64,000 nt of DNA from Paulinella micropora (Eukaryota; Cercozoa; Imbricatea; Euglyphida; Paulinellidae): NCBI GenBank assembly GCA_019918135.1, contig WBZZ01002755.1, forward strand, positions 88,501 to 152,500, read 5' to 3'. Below, in pieces: positions 30,681 to 41,137 of this stretch (within the stretch, counting starts at the first letter, position 1; every line of letters begins with the position of its first letter). The notes under the pieces were generated by a model. The model was given only the letters and a program-made list of their open reading frames with translations. It did not search any database and was not told the DNA's origin. Made by a program: the position numbers and the translations under genes.

Positions 30681-32387
30681 ATGCCACCAGCGAGCTTAGC
30701 TTGATGGCCGTGGTGGCTGCTGCTGGCGGTCCGGTGCAGCGCGCTGTGCCCGTACCTTCCCGACTGCCAGAGCGTGTGCCCGGCGCACCTGGCCGACTAC
30801 AGCAACCCGCACCAAGTGTCCGCGGCCCAGGGCGCCGCCACCGTGGGGGCGCTGCTGGCCCACGTCAACAACCTGAGCGCTCACGGCCAGCCGCCGCCCG
30901 ACTGCCAGAGCGTGTGCCCGGCGCACCTGGCCGACTACAGCAACCCGCACCAAGTGACGGCGGCCCAGCTGGGCGCCGCCACCGTGGCCGCACTGCCTCC
31001 CCACGTCAATGCCCTGGACGCGCACAGCTTGACGCTCCCAGCCTCCATGCCCAACCAGACGGTGTTTGTGAACGCGAGCCTGAACATGACCAACAACACG
31101 GCCCCCGCCCCGCTCGTCGCGTCCGCGTCATCCGCGACTGTCACTACCGGCACCACCATGACAGGCAAACCTACGCGGGAGGGGGACGCGTTCGGGGCTT
31201 TCGGCACAACGTTGCACATCCTGACGGGAACAACGATGGAAAACTACTGGTCTTCGGCTGCGGTCTGGAACAGGTCGCTGATCTATCTGTCCAACGCAAC
31301 GAGGCTGTACTCTGGCGCCAACTACACTGGCGAGTGGCTCCGGCTCGACTTTGGACGAACCGTGCTGCTTCGGCGCTACTACCTTAAAGCATCTCTTAGA
31401 AGTAATACTCTGGGTCTTGCTTTTTACGGTGCGCCCACCACTTGGTACGCCGCTAGTACGTCAGTCAACGGCGTCGACTGGAGTATGTGGCACTCACAGA
31501 GTAGTGCGTACACGTGGTTTGGCAACACGGAGTACTGGTACGCACTGCAGCCCACCAGCGCAGCCACTGCTCGATACTTGGAGTTGCTCGTGCCGACAAT
31601 TTTCGTCGCTACCGTAGTATTGACTGGATATCCCACGATGAAGCACCCTTGTCTAATCAAGCAAGTGCGTTTCGATTGGAATGAAATAGCTTGGCCGTCC
31701 GAGCCCACGCGCGTCGTCAACAGGGCGTACATCGACTACGCTATCGCGCAGACCCAGCAGCTGCTGCGCGTGGGTTCGAGCACGATCGCGAGCCGCAGCG
31801 GCGTCAACCTGCTGCTGCCGTCGTCACTGCCCCCACAGGCGCGGCTGCTGCAGCTCGACAGCGCGGGGGCTATCGATGCGGTCACTTTAACCGCCGGCCA
31901 GTGTGGGTCCACGGCTACGCAAACCTTTGGGCACGGCGTGGTGGCCGGGGTGCTCGTCAGTGACACGCCGCTCGTGGCCCCGACCGCGGGGCGCATGGCC
32001 CAGTCTAATTGGTTGGCAGGCGGTTACACGAGGTGGTGCAACGCGTTGCGGACAACCAGGCGCTGGCTACTGACTGCGCAGCTTGCGCTGCGGAACACCG
32101 TCAACCCGGGCGGCTTCGCGTTTGAGGCGGGCTTTGGTCTCGCAGACTCGGTCGGCCTGCCTGATCCCGCGTTCTACCAGGGGCCGAGCTGGCTAGCCGC
32201 GAGCGCTCGCGGGGACGGCGCCACCGCCTGGGGGGACGGCGCCTCGCTCAGTCTCGCGGGCGTACTCGATGTGCAGGCCGGGTGGTGCGTGTGGCTGCAG
32301 GTGAACGGCACCACGCAGGGCGCCAACAACTACACGACGGCCCCCGGCCGACAGACCTTGGTAACCATCACCGAACTCGCCGCCTAG
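30681..32387 (+). CDS. Secreted fibre-like protein with NPHQV repeats and F5/8C-like domain (in-frame TGA)
   Basis: ATG at 30681 gives MPPASLA, a TGA at 30702-30704, then WPWWLLLAVRCSALCP in the same frame: a convincing signal peptide split by one TGA. Two repeats follow, each CPAHLADYSNPHQV plus AAQ and a helical stretch; NPHQVTxxQxG is the motif seen at the base of phage and large-virus tail fibres. After several N-glycosylation sequons (NQT, NAS, NMT, NNT) comes a discoidin (F5/8 type C)-like segment near residue 215 (YTGEWLRLDFGRT). A C-terminal region rich in beta-type sequence ends WCVWLQVNGTTQGANN and ITELAA, resembling a trimeric C1q/TNF-like head. Probably an extracellular adhesion or virion-type fibre. 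Origin by transfer from a virus is possible. Confidence 0.7.
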
Positions 32388-32957
32388 CCCGGGGCAGGCG
32401 CCCCGTCCTTCCTCTGTCCGCGTCCCTCCTCCCGCCGTCCATACCCCTGCCCCCGGCTCATCCGAACCCAGCTTTCTCTGCCGAGCTTAGGCCAACTCCG
32501 TCCAGGCAAAGAGAAGGACAGGCGAGGAGAGGCAGTCAGAGAGAAGCTGCTGCTACTACCCCCGTCGTGACCAGCAACGCTCGCGCTGAATTTCCCTGCT
32601 CCTTGGCCTCACCCACCCTCGCCCCTCCCCCCGAGCACCTCCCCCCGAGCCCCTGCCGCTGTCTCTTTTCTGGAGCGGAGTTGCCCCCTCTACTCCCCCT
32701 TCCCCACCCCAGGAAAAAAAGAGCTATTAAAAGAAATTATCTTTCCAAGCATAGACCTGGTTCCTTTTTTTAATGAGAGAGCTGCAGAGCTTCGGGGTCA
32801 GGCCCCGGGCCGGCCGTGACTTGTTGACACTTGCACGCCGAGCCCGCTGCCGACAGCTGGCCTCCCACGCGACAACCCATGGCTGACCATGGCTAGGCAA
32901 CCTTGACCATTCCTGGAAGCCAAAACAAGCTGGCAAGCACCGCCTCCTCCCTAAAAC
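32388..32957. other. Intergenic region between convergent genes
   Basis: 570 bp between two stop codons. Pyrimidine-rich, with an ATTAAA signal near 32726 that could serve the fibre gene. No gene is seen. Confidence 0.5.
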
Positions 32958-34004
32958 CTAGAGCCAGGACACCCGCGGGCACTCCTCCTTTAGATTGACT
33001 GGCAGCGTGTCGATAACAGTTAGTAAACCACTCGATTCCAACAGCTTGACGATGGACCCAGTGTGTTCAGCACCTGTATAGACGAGCGCGGGTTTCTCGC
33101 ACCGCAGCACGGACGCCGCGGCATAGACATCCAGGACCAGATTGCACACCTCAATGTACAAAGTATCTGGGTCCCTTGCTTTGGTTGCTTTTTGCTTCAG
33201 ACCTGCCGCGGCTTGATGCAGACTTGCCAGTAGGCGGACCCGTTCTTTCTGCTTGATGTTTCGTAACGCCTCAGCCCAGGCTTCTACGGAATGTCTGAAT
33301 TCGTTGCGTGCGACCATCGCTGTCACTGCCTTGTCTTTCAGGGAATGTCGGGGATCAACGCCGCCTGTCCATTGTTCCCAATACGCGAGCATATCCAGGG
33401 AATCTTGCCTTGCCTGGGCGTTAAACGATCTAAATGGCATATTGCCGAAGCTGTGGAAGCAGGTTAACGTCTTAGCTTTTTCAGCACCATTCGTGGTTTG
33501 GTACGTCTTGGCCAGGTACCGAGCGTCACCAGGTAGCAAGCTCGCCTTCTCTGCTTCAGCGAATCCCCTGGTTAGCTGTAGGCCCGCGGACGAGAATCTG
33601 TGCATTTTGGCGACGAAGGCTGTCAGACTACAAAGGCCTGCTTCAATGCAGAAGGGAGCGTCGCTGAACTCGGGGCTTGACAGATCAATTGTCTCCGGTC
33701 GCAACTGTATGTTTTGATCTGACTGTTCGTAGATAAACCTCCACTGCTTAGTAGTAATGCCCCGTCGGAACCAGTTGACCAACGCTTTTAACAACTCGGC
33801 GACCGCAGCCTTCTGTGCGTCTGTAAACACTTCGTCATGATCAACATGGCGCTCTCCGATCAAAACTACGCGCGTCCGGTCTTCTTTCTCTGCCAAGACT
33901 ATAGACAGGATTCCTGTGGCAGTGTACGTGTCTCGGTGCTTGGCCAGCAGAGACTTAATCTCACATTGGCGGCAGGCCTGCGGCTTGCTGCCGGGGCTTG
34001 ACAT
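32958..34004 (-). CDS. Intact 348-residue protein with GExH-type motif
   Basis: Single uninterrupted ORF from MSSPGSKPQACRQC to VSWL and TAG, one of few undamaged long genes here. Motifs: VVLIGERHVDHDE at residues 47-59 and, near residue 310, LVYTGAEHTGSIVKLLESSG. A GExH strand near the N-terminus and a 'Y.G..H...' strand near the C-terminus resemble the layout of ChaN/TraB/EreA-type proteins and of uncharacterised proteins in large DNA viruses. That assignment is weak and from memory of the pattern only. Lower GC and more even codon use than the flanking surface-protein genes. No signal peptide or membrane segment, so cytosolic. Confidence 0.72.
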   Translation of the reverse strand: MSSPGSKPQACRQCEIKSLLAKHRDTYTATGILSIVLAEKEDRTRVVLIGERHVDHDEVFTDAQKAAVAELLKALVNWFRRGITTKQWRFIYEQSDQNIQLRPETIDLSSPEFSDAPFCIEAGLCSLTAFVAKMHRFSSAGLQLTRGFAEAEKASLLPGDARYLAKTYQTTNGAEKAKTLTCFHSFGNMPFRSFNAQARQDSLDMLAYWEQWTGGVDPRHSLKDKAVTAMVARNEFRHSVEAWAEALRNIKQKERVRLLASLHQAAAGLKQKATKARDPDTLYIEVCNLVLDVYAAASVLRCEKPALVYTGAEHTGSIVKLLESSGLLTVIDTLPVNLKEECPRVSWL

Positions 34005-34250
34005 TCTTCTGCGAGGTTGCGAGCTCCTTGAATCCGGAAAGGGGGAAGAAAGAGGGATCGCGGGGCCCCCCGTCGAAGGTTTGCTACTTTCTAACTCCGC
34101 CGAGCGTTTTGAGCTACGCCCGCCCCTTCTTCTTCCCCCCTCCTTTCCCCACCTCTTCCCTCCCCTGTGGGTCAGGGGAGGGAAAGGGGGCCCGGGCGGG
34201 CCCTGTCCGCTCGCCGGCCTCCTCCTCCGGCTGGTGCGGGACCGGGCGCC

Positions 34251-36769
34251 TCAGGCCTGGCACGCGGCGGGCGAGGCGCTGGGCCAGAGGTGCCTGAGCA
34301 GCAGGAGCTGCCAGCCCGCCAGCGGGGTCGGGCTGCCGCAGGGGCTGGGGGTGGCGCCCGGCCCCGCCGGCGGGCTGGCACTGCCGCTGGCCGGGCCGGG
34401 CGTCGGGCCGGGCCGGGGCGGGCTGGGGGCCGGGCTGGGGGGCAGCGGGACACAGCTGTCGGCGGGCGCGGCGTACTCGAACCCGGCCAGGCACTCGCAG
34501 CGCCAGGCGCCGGCCTGGCCCCGCACCAGCCGGCTGCGCGTGCTGGCCCCGCACGTTCTCGCGCGCTCGGCTAGCACCGGGTGGCGTTCGCTGTAACAGC
34601 GGCAGGTGCTATTGTCGGCCCGCAGGCACACGCCCAGGCTGTCCCGGGGGCAGACGCAGAAGGACGGCCCGCCGACGTCCTCGAGGCAGGACGCCGACTC
34701 GTGGCAGGCCGGCGCGCACGGCCGGCGCTCGCAGAAACGGCCGCCGCGGCCGGGCTCGCACACGCAGCGCTGCTCCAGCGAGCGCGCGTACCTGGTGCGG
34801 TTGGCCTCCGCCTCGGCGCGGTAGTTGTCGGCGTAGCCCTTGCTGCTGTTCCGCGCCAGCGCAAAGAGTTGCAGCGAGGGCCAGCCGGTACGCGCGCAGA
34901 AGCCCACGCGCTCGACCCCGCCCGCCGCCTCCACTGACCGGTACGGCAGCGCGCGGGCCGCCGCCGCCGAGCCCCGCCAGTACTCGGCCTGGTCCGCCGG
35001 CGCCACCACGAACAGCTGCCCCGTGCCGCCGCACACGGCCAGCAGGCCGGCACCGGCACGCACTGCGTCACGGCGCAGGGCGGCGTCCACAGCGCCCGGA
35101 CCGAGCCGTCGGCGCACCAGCGGTCCCGGCACTGGCAGAGCACGCCCACGTCCTGCTCCGCGCCGCCGGGCAGCAGCGGGCACTCTTGCCAGAAGCCCAG
35201 GTCCAGCTGCGCGCCGCCGCCCGCCAGCTGCTGGCCGTCCCAGCCATACGCCGTGCCGTCTGCTAGCGCGCCGGTGGAGCTGTTGAAGTAATAGTACCAG
35301 TCGAGCGCGTGGTCGGGATCCCCGTTCCGCACGTACCTGGCAAAGAGCAGCAGCCGCCCGCCGCGCGGGGGCCCCACCAGCTCCAGCACCCCGCGGTTCA
35401 CCGTGGCGCCGGCCTGCCGCAGGTGGACGGCTCCCGCGCGCGCTCGCCAGGGCTGGCTGCCGTAGGGGCCCCAGACGTCGCCCGGCCACTCGACCTGCAC
35501 GTACTGCCAGCGCCGCCCGTCCAGGTACGCGCACACGGCGGTCAGCGCCGCGGCCAGCAGCCGCCAGTTGAAGAGCCGCTCACAGCCCGGGTGCGCGAGC
35601 GCCTTCCACGCCGTGAGGTCCAGCGCGCTCTGGTAGACCACCGCCGTCCGGTTCGACCCCTGGGCCCGCACGAGCACCAGGTCGTCGTGCCCGTCGTCGT
35701 CCAGGCCCCCGACCAGCAGCGTCTGGTCCGCCGCGGCGGCCTCGTCGGGGGCGAAAAGCAACTGGTAGTCGTAGTCGACGAGGCTGCCCAAGCCCGCGCC
35801 CACCGCCCCCGGCCCGCAGCTCAGGCCCCCGGCCGGCCAAAGCGCCCGCAGCCGGCCGCCGGGGCAGTCGTACACGGCGCCGAGGCCGCCGGTGTTGTCC
35901 AAGTAGCCGGGCGCGCAGAACAAGGTGCAGTTGGGCCAGTCGGGCGCTAGGCCGTCGCACGTGCCCCATTGCAGCCGACCGGCCAGCTGCACCAAGAGTT
36001 CGCCGCGGCAGGGGCTCACCTCACACCCTAGCTCACCGCGGCCCCCGGTGCCGGCCGCCACCTGGTACCGGCCGTCCCGGCCGTCGCAGGCGCACGCGTA
36101 CGAACCGGCCGTATTGCGGCAGGACACGAGCGGGATGCAGTCGTGGGTGCCCTCCCCGCACTCGTCCACGTCCTCGCACACCGTCGACAGGTGCCAACGC
36201 CCGTACGCGGGGAAGACCTCCGTGCCGGCCGGGAACTCCTGGTAGGCAGGGCACGCGGCCGTCAGGTTCCCCGCCGCCGGCCGGAAGCCCGCGCTGCAGG
36301 CCACGCCGCAGCCGGTCCGGGGGCCCGCGCACAGGCTGAAATTATACGCGGGTCCGAGCGCACTCGAGTCCGCGCTGCACTGGGGCAGGCTGGCGTTCCG
36401 TCCGCGCAGCACTGAGTAGGACGCGAGCGGGGGTTCCGGCCAGCTGTCGTTCAACAGCAGGTAGGACCTGAGCGGGCGCGTCGTAGCGCTGTAGCCCAAG
36501 TAGTCGCCAGCGGCGCGGCACTCGCACAGCTGCGAGGAGTCGGTGAAGTCCCAATACAGCACGTCCAGGCCGCGCTCGGCCGCACTGTCCAACACAAAGC
36601 TTGGCGTCCACCCGCCGAAGCCGGAGCCGCACCTGCTGGCCCCCGTGCCCATGCACGAGTAGTAGCGGTTGTCAGCCATCTCTATTCGGTAGGTGGAGCT
36701 GGCGGCTAGGCCCAGCCAAAGCACGCCGGCCGAGGCCCACGAGTGGCGGACCGGCGTGCGTAAGGGCAT
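34251..36769 (-). CDS. Secreted EGF-domain and FG-GAP-like surface protein (one frame break)
   Basis: ATG at 36769 gives MPLRTPVRHSWASAGVLWLG, a signal peptide. Near residue 200 is a calcium-binding EGF domain (DVDECGEGTHDC...SYACACDG). Near residue 355 is GGLDDDGHDDLVLVRA, an FG-GAP/VCBS-type calcium loop. Near 35050 the frame changes by one base inside GCCGGTGCCGGCCTG, from QCVPVPA to GLLAVCGGTGQLFVV. The rest carries two more EGF-like Cys clusters (CVCEPGRGGRFCE, CVCPRDSLGVC, CECLAGFEY) and a Pro/Ser/Gly stalk, with a short hydrophobic C-terminus (WQLLLLRHLW). Many NxS/T sequons. Total about 840 residues. It belongs with the genes at 37222, 44295, 45383 and 59223 in a secreted Cys-rich group. 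Confidence 0.72.
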
Positions 36770-36969
36770 AGCAGAAACACACACACGCACACACACGCCA
36801 GCACACCCCGGGGATGGCTGGGGGGGTGACTAGCGCGCTTCTCCTCCTCCTCCTCCCAGGGGACTTTTTACTCACGGGCGGCGCAGTTCGAGTGCCGGGC
36901 CCGGCCGCGCCCGCCTAGGGAAAGGAGGAAAAGCCTGGGGGGGGGGGGGGGCAGGAAGGAGCAGACCGC

Positions 36970-37080
36970 CGGGTTCCCTCCCCGCCCCGCCCCCCTCCCC
37001 GCCCCGCCCCCCTCCCCGCCCCGCCCCCCTCCCCGCCCCGCCCCCCTCCCCATCCCCTTGTCCCCCCCCCCCCCCCCCCC
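36970..37080. repeat. Tandem GC-box-like repeat and poly-C
   Basis: Five near-perfect copies of CCCCGCCCCGCCCCCCTC (about 18 bp) followed by 18 C. It sits between the 5' end of the EGF/FG-GAP gene (36769) and the 3' end of the next gene (37222). A promoter role is possible because GC boxes are Sp1-type sites, but nothing proves it. Confidence 0.6.
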
Positions 37081-37221
37081 TCTCCTCGGCCATGGCTCGT
37101 ATCCGGACTAGGCGCCCCGGCCGGTGCCAGGCAAACTACCAGCGTACTCAAAACTCTTTACTCGGGCGGTTCAGCTCGTTACCGCGGGTCAGAGCCCGCG
37201 CACGTTGGGCGAGTGTGCTGG

Positions 37222-39015
37222 CTAACCGGTGCTGTACGTTAGGCAAAACAAGCAGCCCATGTAAACCCTGGCATTGGAGTCATAATACACCGTGCCGGTA
37301 CCCCAGGTGTGCGGACATTCCCCGCAGGGCACAATGAATAATAACGTGGCGTACGCTACCATGGTGCCGCCGGCAGTGGTCGCGAGTTGCCATCGGAGAC
37401 AGTCTTGCTGGTTCGAGGCGGGGTGGATCACGAAGCGCATGCCAAACTCGTCGTCGGTGATCGGGTCCCAGCCGTACTTTTCAAACCCAAAGAAATAGTG
37501 GATGTCCTTGGTAACTGACACCGCCAGGTTGCGATAGATGCTATTGTCCGGCGTGCCCCTACCGTAGTAGTTGTCGTAGAGATAACTAGTACCCAGCTTG
37601 AACGCAACCCAGCCCCCGGACCCCGCGGGCTCTACTGACAGGGCCACAGCGTCCGCGTCATATGGGCTGCGGCAGGGCGAAGCGAACGGGTAGCTTCTGC
37701 TGCTGTCCATGTCTACACACAACCTATTACATTCGATGCGCAACCTCTGGAAGTCGCGGCAGGCGTAGCTGCCCTCTGTATCCTGGCAGTACACGCACGG
37801 CCGGCTGGTGATGGCTCCGCACCGGTCAGAGCAAGCGCGGGTTTCCCACGTCGACGCCAGGCATTCGTTAAGGTTGGTGCACGTGACACCGTTGCCGGCG
37901 TAGCCCGCGTTGCACGTACATTGGAAGCTGCCCACCGTGTCGCTGCAAGTGGCCCGGGCGTCGCAGCTGTGTGTCCCGACCGCGCATTCATTCTGGTTGA
38001 CGCAGAGTCCGTCGACGTTATTGGCAGAGAAGACATAACCCGCCTGGCACTGGCAGCTGTACGTCCGGTACGGGTACTGGGACACGCAAAGCTGGTGGCA
38101 CGGCGGTGGCCCCAACTTGCACACGTTTGGGTCCAGGTGCTGGAAGGAGCTCATGGCGCTCTGGGACAGCCGGAGCGCCAGGCCGTCCGTCAGGTAGGCG
38201 AAGGCAGACAGCTCGGAATACGCTTCCGACACCAGATAAAATCCCCACGCCAGGTCCGCCACGATCCCGCAGTAGCCGGCCGCCGGGCCCAGCACGATGG
38301 CTGACTGTAGCGCGCAGGGGCTCGACGCACAGGTCAGGCAGTACCCGTAGCTCTGGGTCAATGCCCGGCTCGTGACCTGCTGCCCAAAGGCTGCGAGGTC
38401 GTCCGGTGCGGGCCACAGCACGTGGCCGCGCTCGGACAGACCAAACACGACGTCCTGCCAGGCGCGGCGCGCGTAGCACTCGTCCTTGGTCCGCAGGTAG
38501 CGCAGCGGTAGGGTAGGCGCGCCGGCCAGGGCGTAGTCGGCGTACAGGCACCCCTCCTGGCCCCGCAAGGTGATGACCTTGCCTATCTTCGACCAGGTCG
38601 CCGGCTCGAGGATCACGTCGCTCGGCAGCGCCGGGGCGGGGGGGGGGGGGGGGGGGCGGGCGCCGAGCCGGACGCCGACGGCGACACACTGGGCGTGCGG
38701 GAGCGGCTCCGCGGCGTGCCGAACGCCGTGGGTGACGCCGAGGCCGACACCTGCGAGGCGTTCGCGGTCAGCAGGTAAAACGCCTGGTCAAACGTGATAC
38801 TGCCGGGACAGCTACCACGCGAGAGTACGCCGTCCCTGGTCTGGAGGCAGCCACAGGGACCACCAGCGCAAAGCGCGGTCAGCGTATACAAGCGGCCCGC
38901 GCGGGACGCGAGCCCGGCGAGCACGGGCTCGTAGGGCTGCAACCGCCACCGAGTGGCGTTGCCGATGCACTCGACCAGGTAGCAAGGCAGGCTGGCCTGG
39001 CCGCACGCAAGACTT
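37222..39015 (-). CDS. EGF-repeat surface protein lacking its 5' end (one frame break)
   Basis: Reads from CAASLACGQASLPCYLVEC through a Ser/Thr-Pro linker (SRSRTPSVSPSASGS) to a poly-Pro run encoded by the C/G homopolymer at 38637-38656, where the frame must shift to reach SDVILEPATWSKIGKV. Then LPLRYLRTKDECYARR, a Cys-rich region, and EGF-type repeats (CQCQAGYVF, NQNECAVGTHSCDARATC, NLNECLAS), ending LTYSTG and TAG. No start codon or signal peptide is present: the ORF begins exactly where a different gene ends (see 39016-40114). It shares the linker and the LRYLRT motif with the gene at 44295-45073. Confidence 0.68.
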
Positions 39016-40114
39016 GCGGCACACACTCTGGCATGTCTAAGAGTTCATCCCTATCATCCACAACGTTGACAATTGCAATTTCTAACAGAGCACGTGCCTG
39101 CTGAGAGGTCACCTGCGCTTGCTGCAGCAAAAACTGCAGCAAGACTGGAGATTGATCTGCAATGGCCGCGGCGCACCAGCTCCAGTCCGACAAGTTCAGG
39201 ATTTCCCTGGCGTCGTCTAGTATGGCAAACAGCTTCTCTCGCTCCAGCTGTATGAGCGACGCGTTCAAGATCGAGATAAGGTATCCAGCCCTGTGGTGCA
39301 CCGGCCCGTCCAGCTCGAGCTGCATCACCTTGAACATGTCTGCCAATAGCATTTCCAGCGGAAACACTGTGTTAGCTTTGGTCTCTTGTTCACCCCGCAT
39401 GGAGCGCAGACCCGCCAGCACAGACCTCAGCGGCCCGGGCGACGGGTAGCGCACGCGAAGCTCCCGCCACACCCGGGCCGCGGACCCCAACCAGCTGGTC
39501 CAAGTGCTCGCGTACAGCAGGGGCGGCATTTGCTGGAGTTGCGCCTTGGCCACCAACGACGACACGGCGCTCAGTCTCGCTGTCAGCGGGGTTGTGTCAC
39601 TGCAAACCAAGCCAAGCACGGCCTGCGCCAATTGGTATTGCTCGTAACCTCGGGCTGAACAGCCAGTGCCTAGCGGTTCTAGGCTGTTCCACAAGGCCTG
39701 GAGCGGCGGCCCACCCAGCCCCTCGGATGTCAGCTTGCAGAACAACGCGAACAAATCTTTGCGCAGCGTAGTCGCTCCAGAGACCACGCTGCGGGGCAAG
39801 CAGAGCTTTAGCAGCTCCGCCTTGGCCTTCGCCTCCGACCGCCAACTTCGCAGTGTATGCTCCGTCAGGGCAACGTCGCCTCTGCGAATAAACTTCTCCA
39901 GCATCGGCAGCCACATCCCCGTACAGGCCTTGCTGTGGAGCAGAAATTGCACATTGCTCATCTGCATTTCCTCGAGGCGGAAGACGTCCACGGTCGTGCT
40001 GGCAAGCAGACAAGCTTCCTCCGTGCGTCGAGACATGCTGCGCGCGCCGTCTCGTTTATCGATATTGCGCCCGTCTGCGAGCGGTTGCTCCTGACTGCCA
40101 CAGGGTGCTAGCAT
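39016..40114 (-). pseudogene. RING-less paralogue of the array's RING protein, 3' truncated
   Basis: ATG at 40114 gives MLAPCGSQEQPLADG. From about residue 195 it parallels the RING protein of the 14-kb units: SVLAGLRSMRGEQ against SLLAGLRARRGAA, FPLEMLLADMF against FPLELLLADIL, and ISILNASLIQ against IAILRAALLQ. The similarity stops after LLDMPECVPQVL, where the sequence runs into the middle of the EGF gene. The linker, coiled coil and RING are missing. The helical domain is intact over about 360 codons with no stop, so a truncated product could still be made, perhaps fused to a few out-of-frame residues. Lower GC than its paralogue. Confidence 0.78.
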
Positions 40115-40120
40115 ACGGAG

Positions 40121-40175
40121 CTTGCACTTTTGACCAAGCGACGAGTGCCTATAAGTAGAAACTTTCTGTCACTTA
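40121..40175 (+). promoter_or_regulatory. Conserved promoter-like element A
   Basis: GCTTGCACTTTTGACC, then AAGCGACGAGTGCC, TATAAGTAG and AAACTTTCTGTCA. The same ordered element recurs at 43212-43267 with TTTAAAAGTAG in the TATA position, although the coding sequence around it has been scrambled. It lies between a minus-strand gene (ATG 40114) and a plus-strand gene (visible from 40231). The TATA-like box reads on the plus strand. Confidence 0.5.
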
Positions 40176-40230
40176 AGGGGACGGGGGGGGGTGCCCCCCC
40201 CCCCTTCTCCCTCTCCCCCCTTCTTTTCTT

Positions 40231-40686
40231 ACTAGTACTGAATGGTTTATGAAGCACGTCCGGGATTACCTGCAGGGCTCAGGGACGGTACGTCACGATA
40301 TCCAGTGGTTGGGCTACCACGCTCGACAAGTGCTGAGGCAGATTTGGCCCACAGAAAGCAATGGGGGTCTGTGCGTGCGGTTGTTCCATGTTTACTTGGC
40401 TTGTTATAAAACCTGGGCTGCTCCCGAGAACAGCCAAAAGCTCTATGACTGGATCTACAACTATGGACGCTCCTTAGACATAATCGCTGGATGCGCCGCC
40501 GAGGCCTTGGGTACGCTGGATATTCGAAAGGACATGCAATATCTATTAGGTAAGGAGGGCTTTGACGATACTTTGAAGGCCAGGGATCTCGTGATTTCTC
40601 TGCACTGGCCGCCCAAATCTAGTGTAAATGAAGTTGAATCTCTTCTTAAAACCTTACGCGAGGAAATACAGAACGCGAAGCCCTAA
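40231..40686 (+). CDS. EWF/WLG family protein, copy 1
   Basis: The conserved part begins TEWFMKHVRDYLQGSGTVRHDI and continues WLGYHARQVLR, LCVRLFHVYLACYKTW and HWPPKSS, ending EIQNAKP and TAA, about 150 residues. The segment starts right after a strong pyrimidine tract ending CTTACTAG, so this is probably a downstream exon; the first exon was not found, and the ATG at 40249 may not be the true start. The paralogue at 43327 shares EWF, TVRxDIxWLGxHA, LFHxYLACYKxW and the WPP motif. The family is unknown to me: predicted helical, cytosolic, with no signal peptide. Confidence 0.68.
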   Translation, partial: TSTEWFMKHVRDYLQGSGTVRHDIQWLGYHARQVLRQIWPTESNGGLCVRLFHVYLACYKTWAAPENSQKLYDWIYNYGRSLDIIAGCAAEALGTLDIRKDMQYLLGKEGFDDTLKARDLVISLHWPPKSSVNEVESLLKTLREEIQNAKP

Positions 40687-40804
40687 AAACAGGCCTCTCT
40701 TTTTCTTTTTCTCCTTCCCTCTCCTTCTCTGAGAAAAGGGGTAAGAGCTAGGGGGAAACTCTTGTTTGCACCCCCTCCTTCTTCCCACACCTCTCATCAG
40801 TAGC

Positions 40805-40969
40805 ATGGGTCCAAGGGCGAGAGCTTGTCCTGTCTGTAGCGCGTCCCTCGATGGCAACTGGGCTAAGTTGATTCGACCGCTGTTGCTGCTGCTGGCGCTA
40901 TTAGGCGGGGGGCGCCTAGGGCGCCCAAGGAAGGTGGCAAGGCTTGCAACCGAGGCCCAGCCAAGCTAG
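40805..40969 (+). CDS. Possible 54-residue CPVC membrane peptide
   Basis: MGPRARACPVCSASLDGNWA, then IRPLLLLLALLGGG, a possible membrane segment, and a basic tail ending AQPS and TAG. One CxxC pair only. It is short and unsupported by a paralogue. An alternative is chance ORF in the 3' region of the EWF gene. Confidence 0.28.
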   Translation: MGPRARACPVCSASLDGNWAKLIRPLLLLLALLGGGRLGRPRKVARLATEAQPS

Positions 40970-41137
40970 ACGACTTGGGCGCGCAAAAGAAAGACTATCC
41001 CCAGCAGGAGCGGACATTTCCCCCCTCCCCCTCCCTCTAAAAAAAACAACGAAATAAAATAAAAAATGAATACATACCGACTAATTGTTTAAAAAAGCTC
41101 CGACTGCCAAGTATTTCCCCTGTCAACTAGAGTTTAA

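Noticed and set aside
30702-30704. General reassignment of TGA to tryptophan
   Set aside because: Other genes end naturally at TGA (the F-box/LRR gene at 41138, the gene ending at 49014), and Trp is written TGG throughout. Point mutation is simpler.
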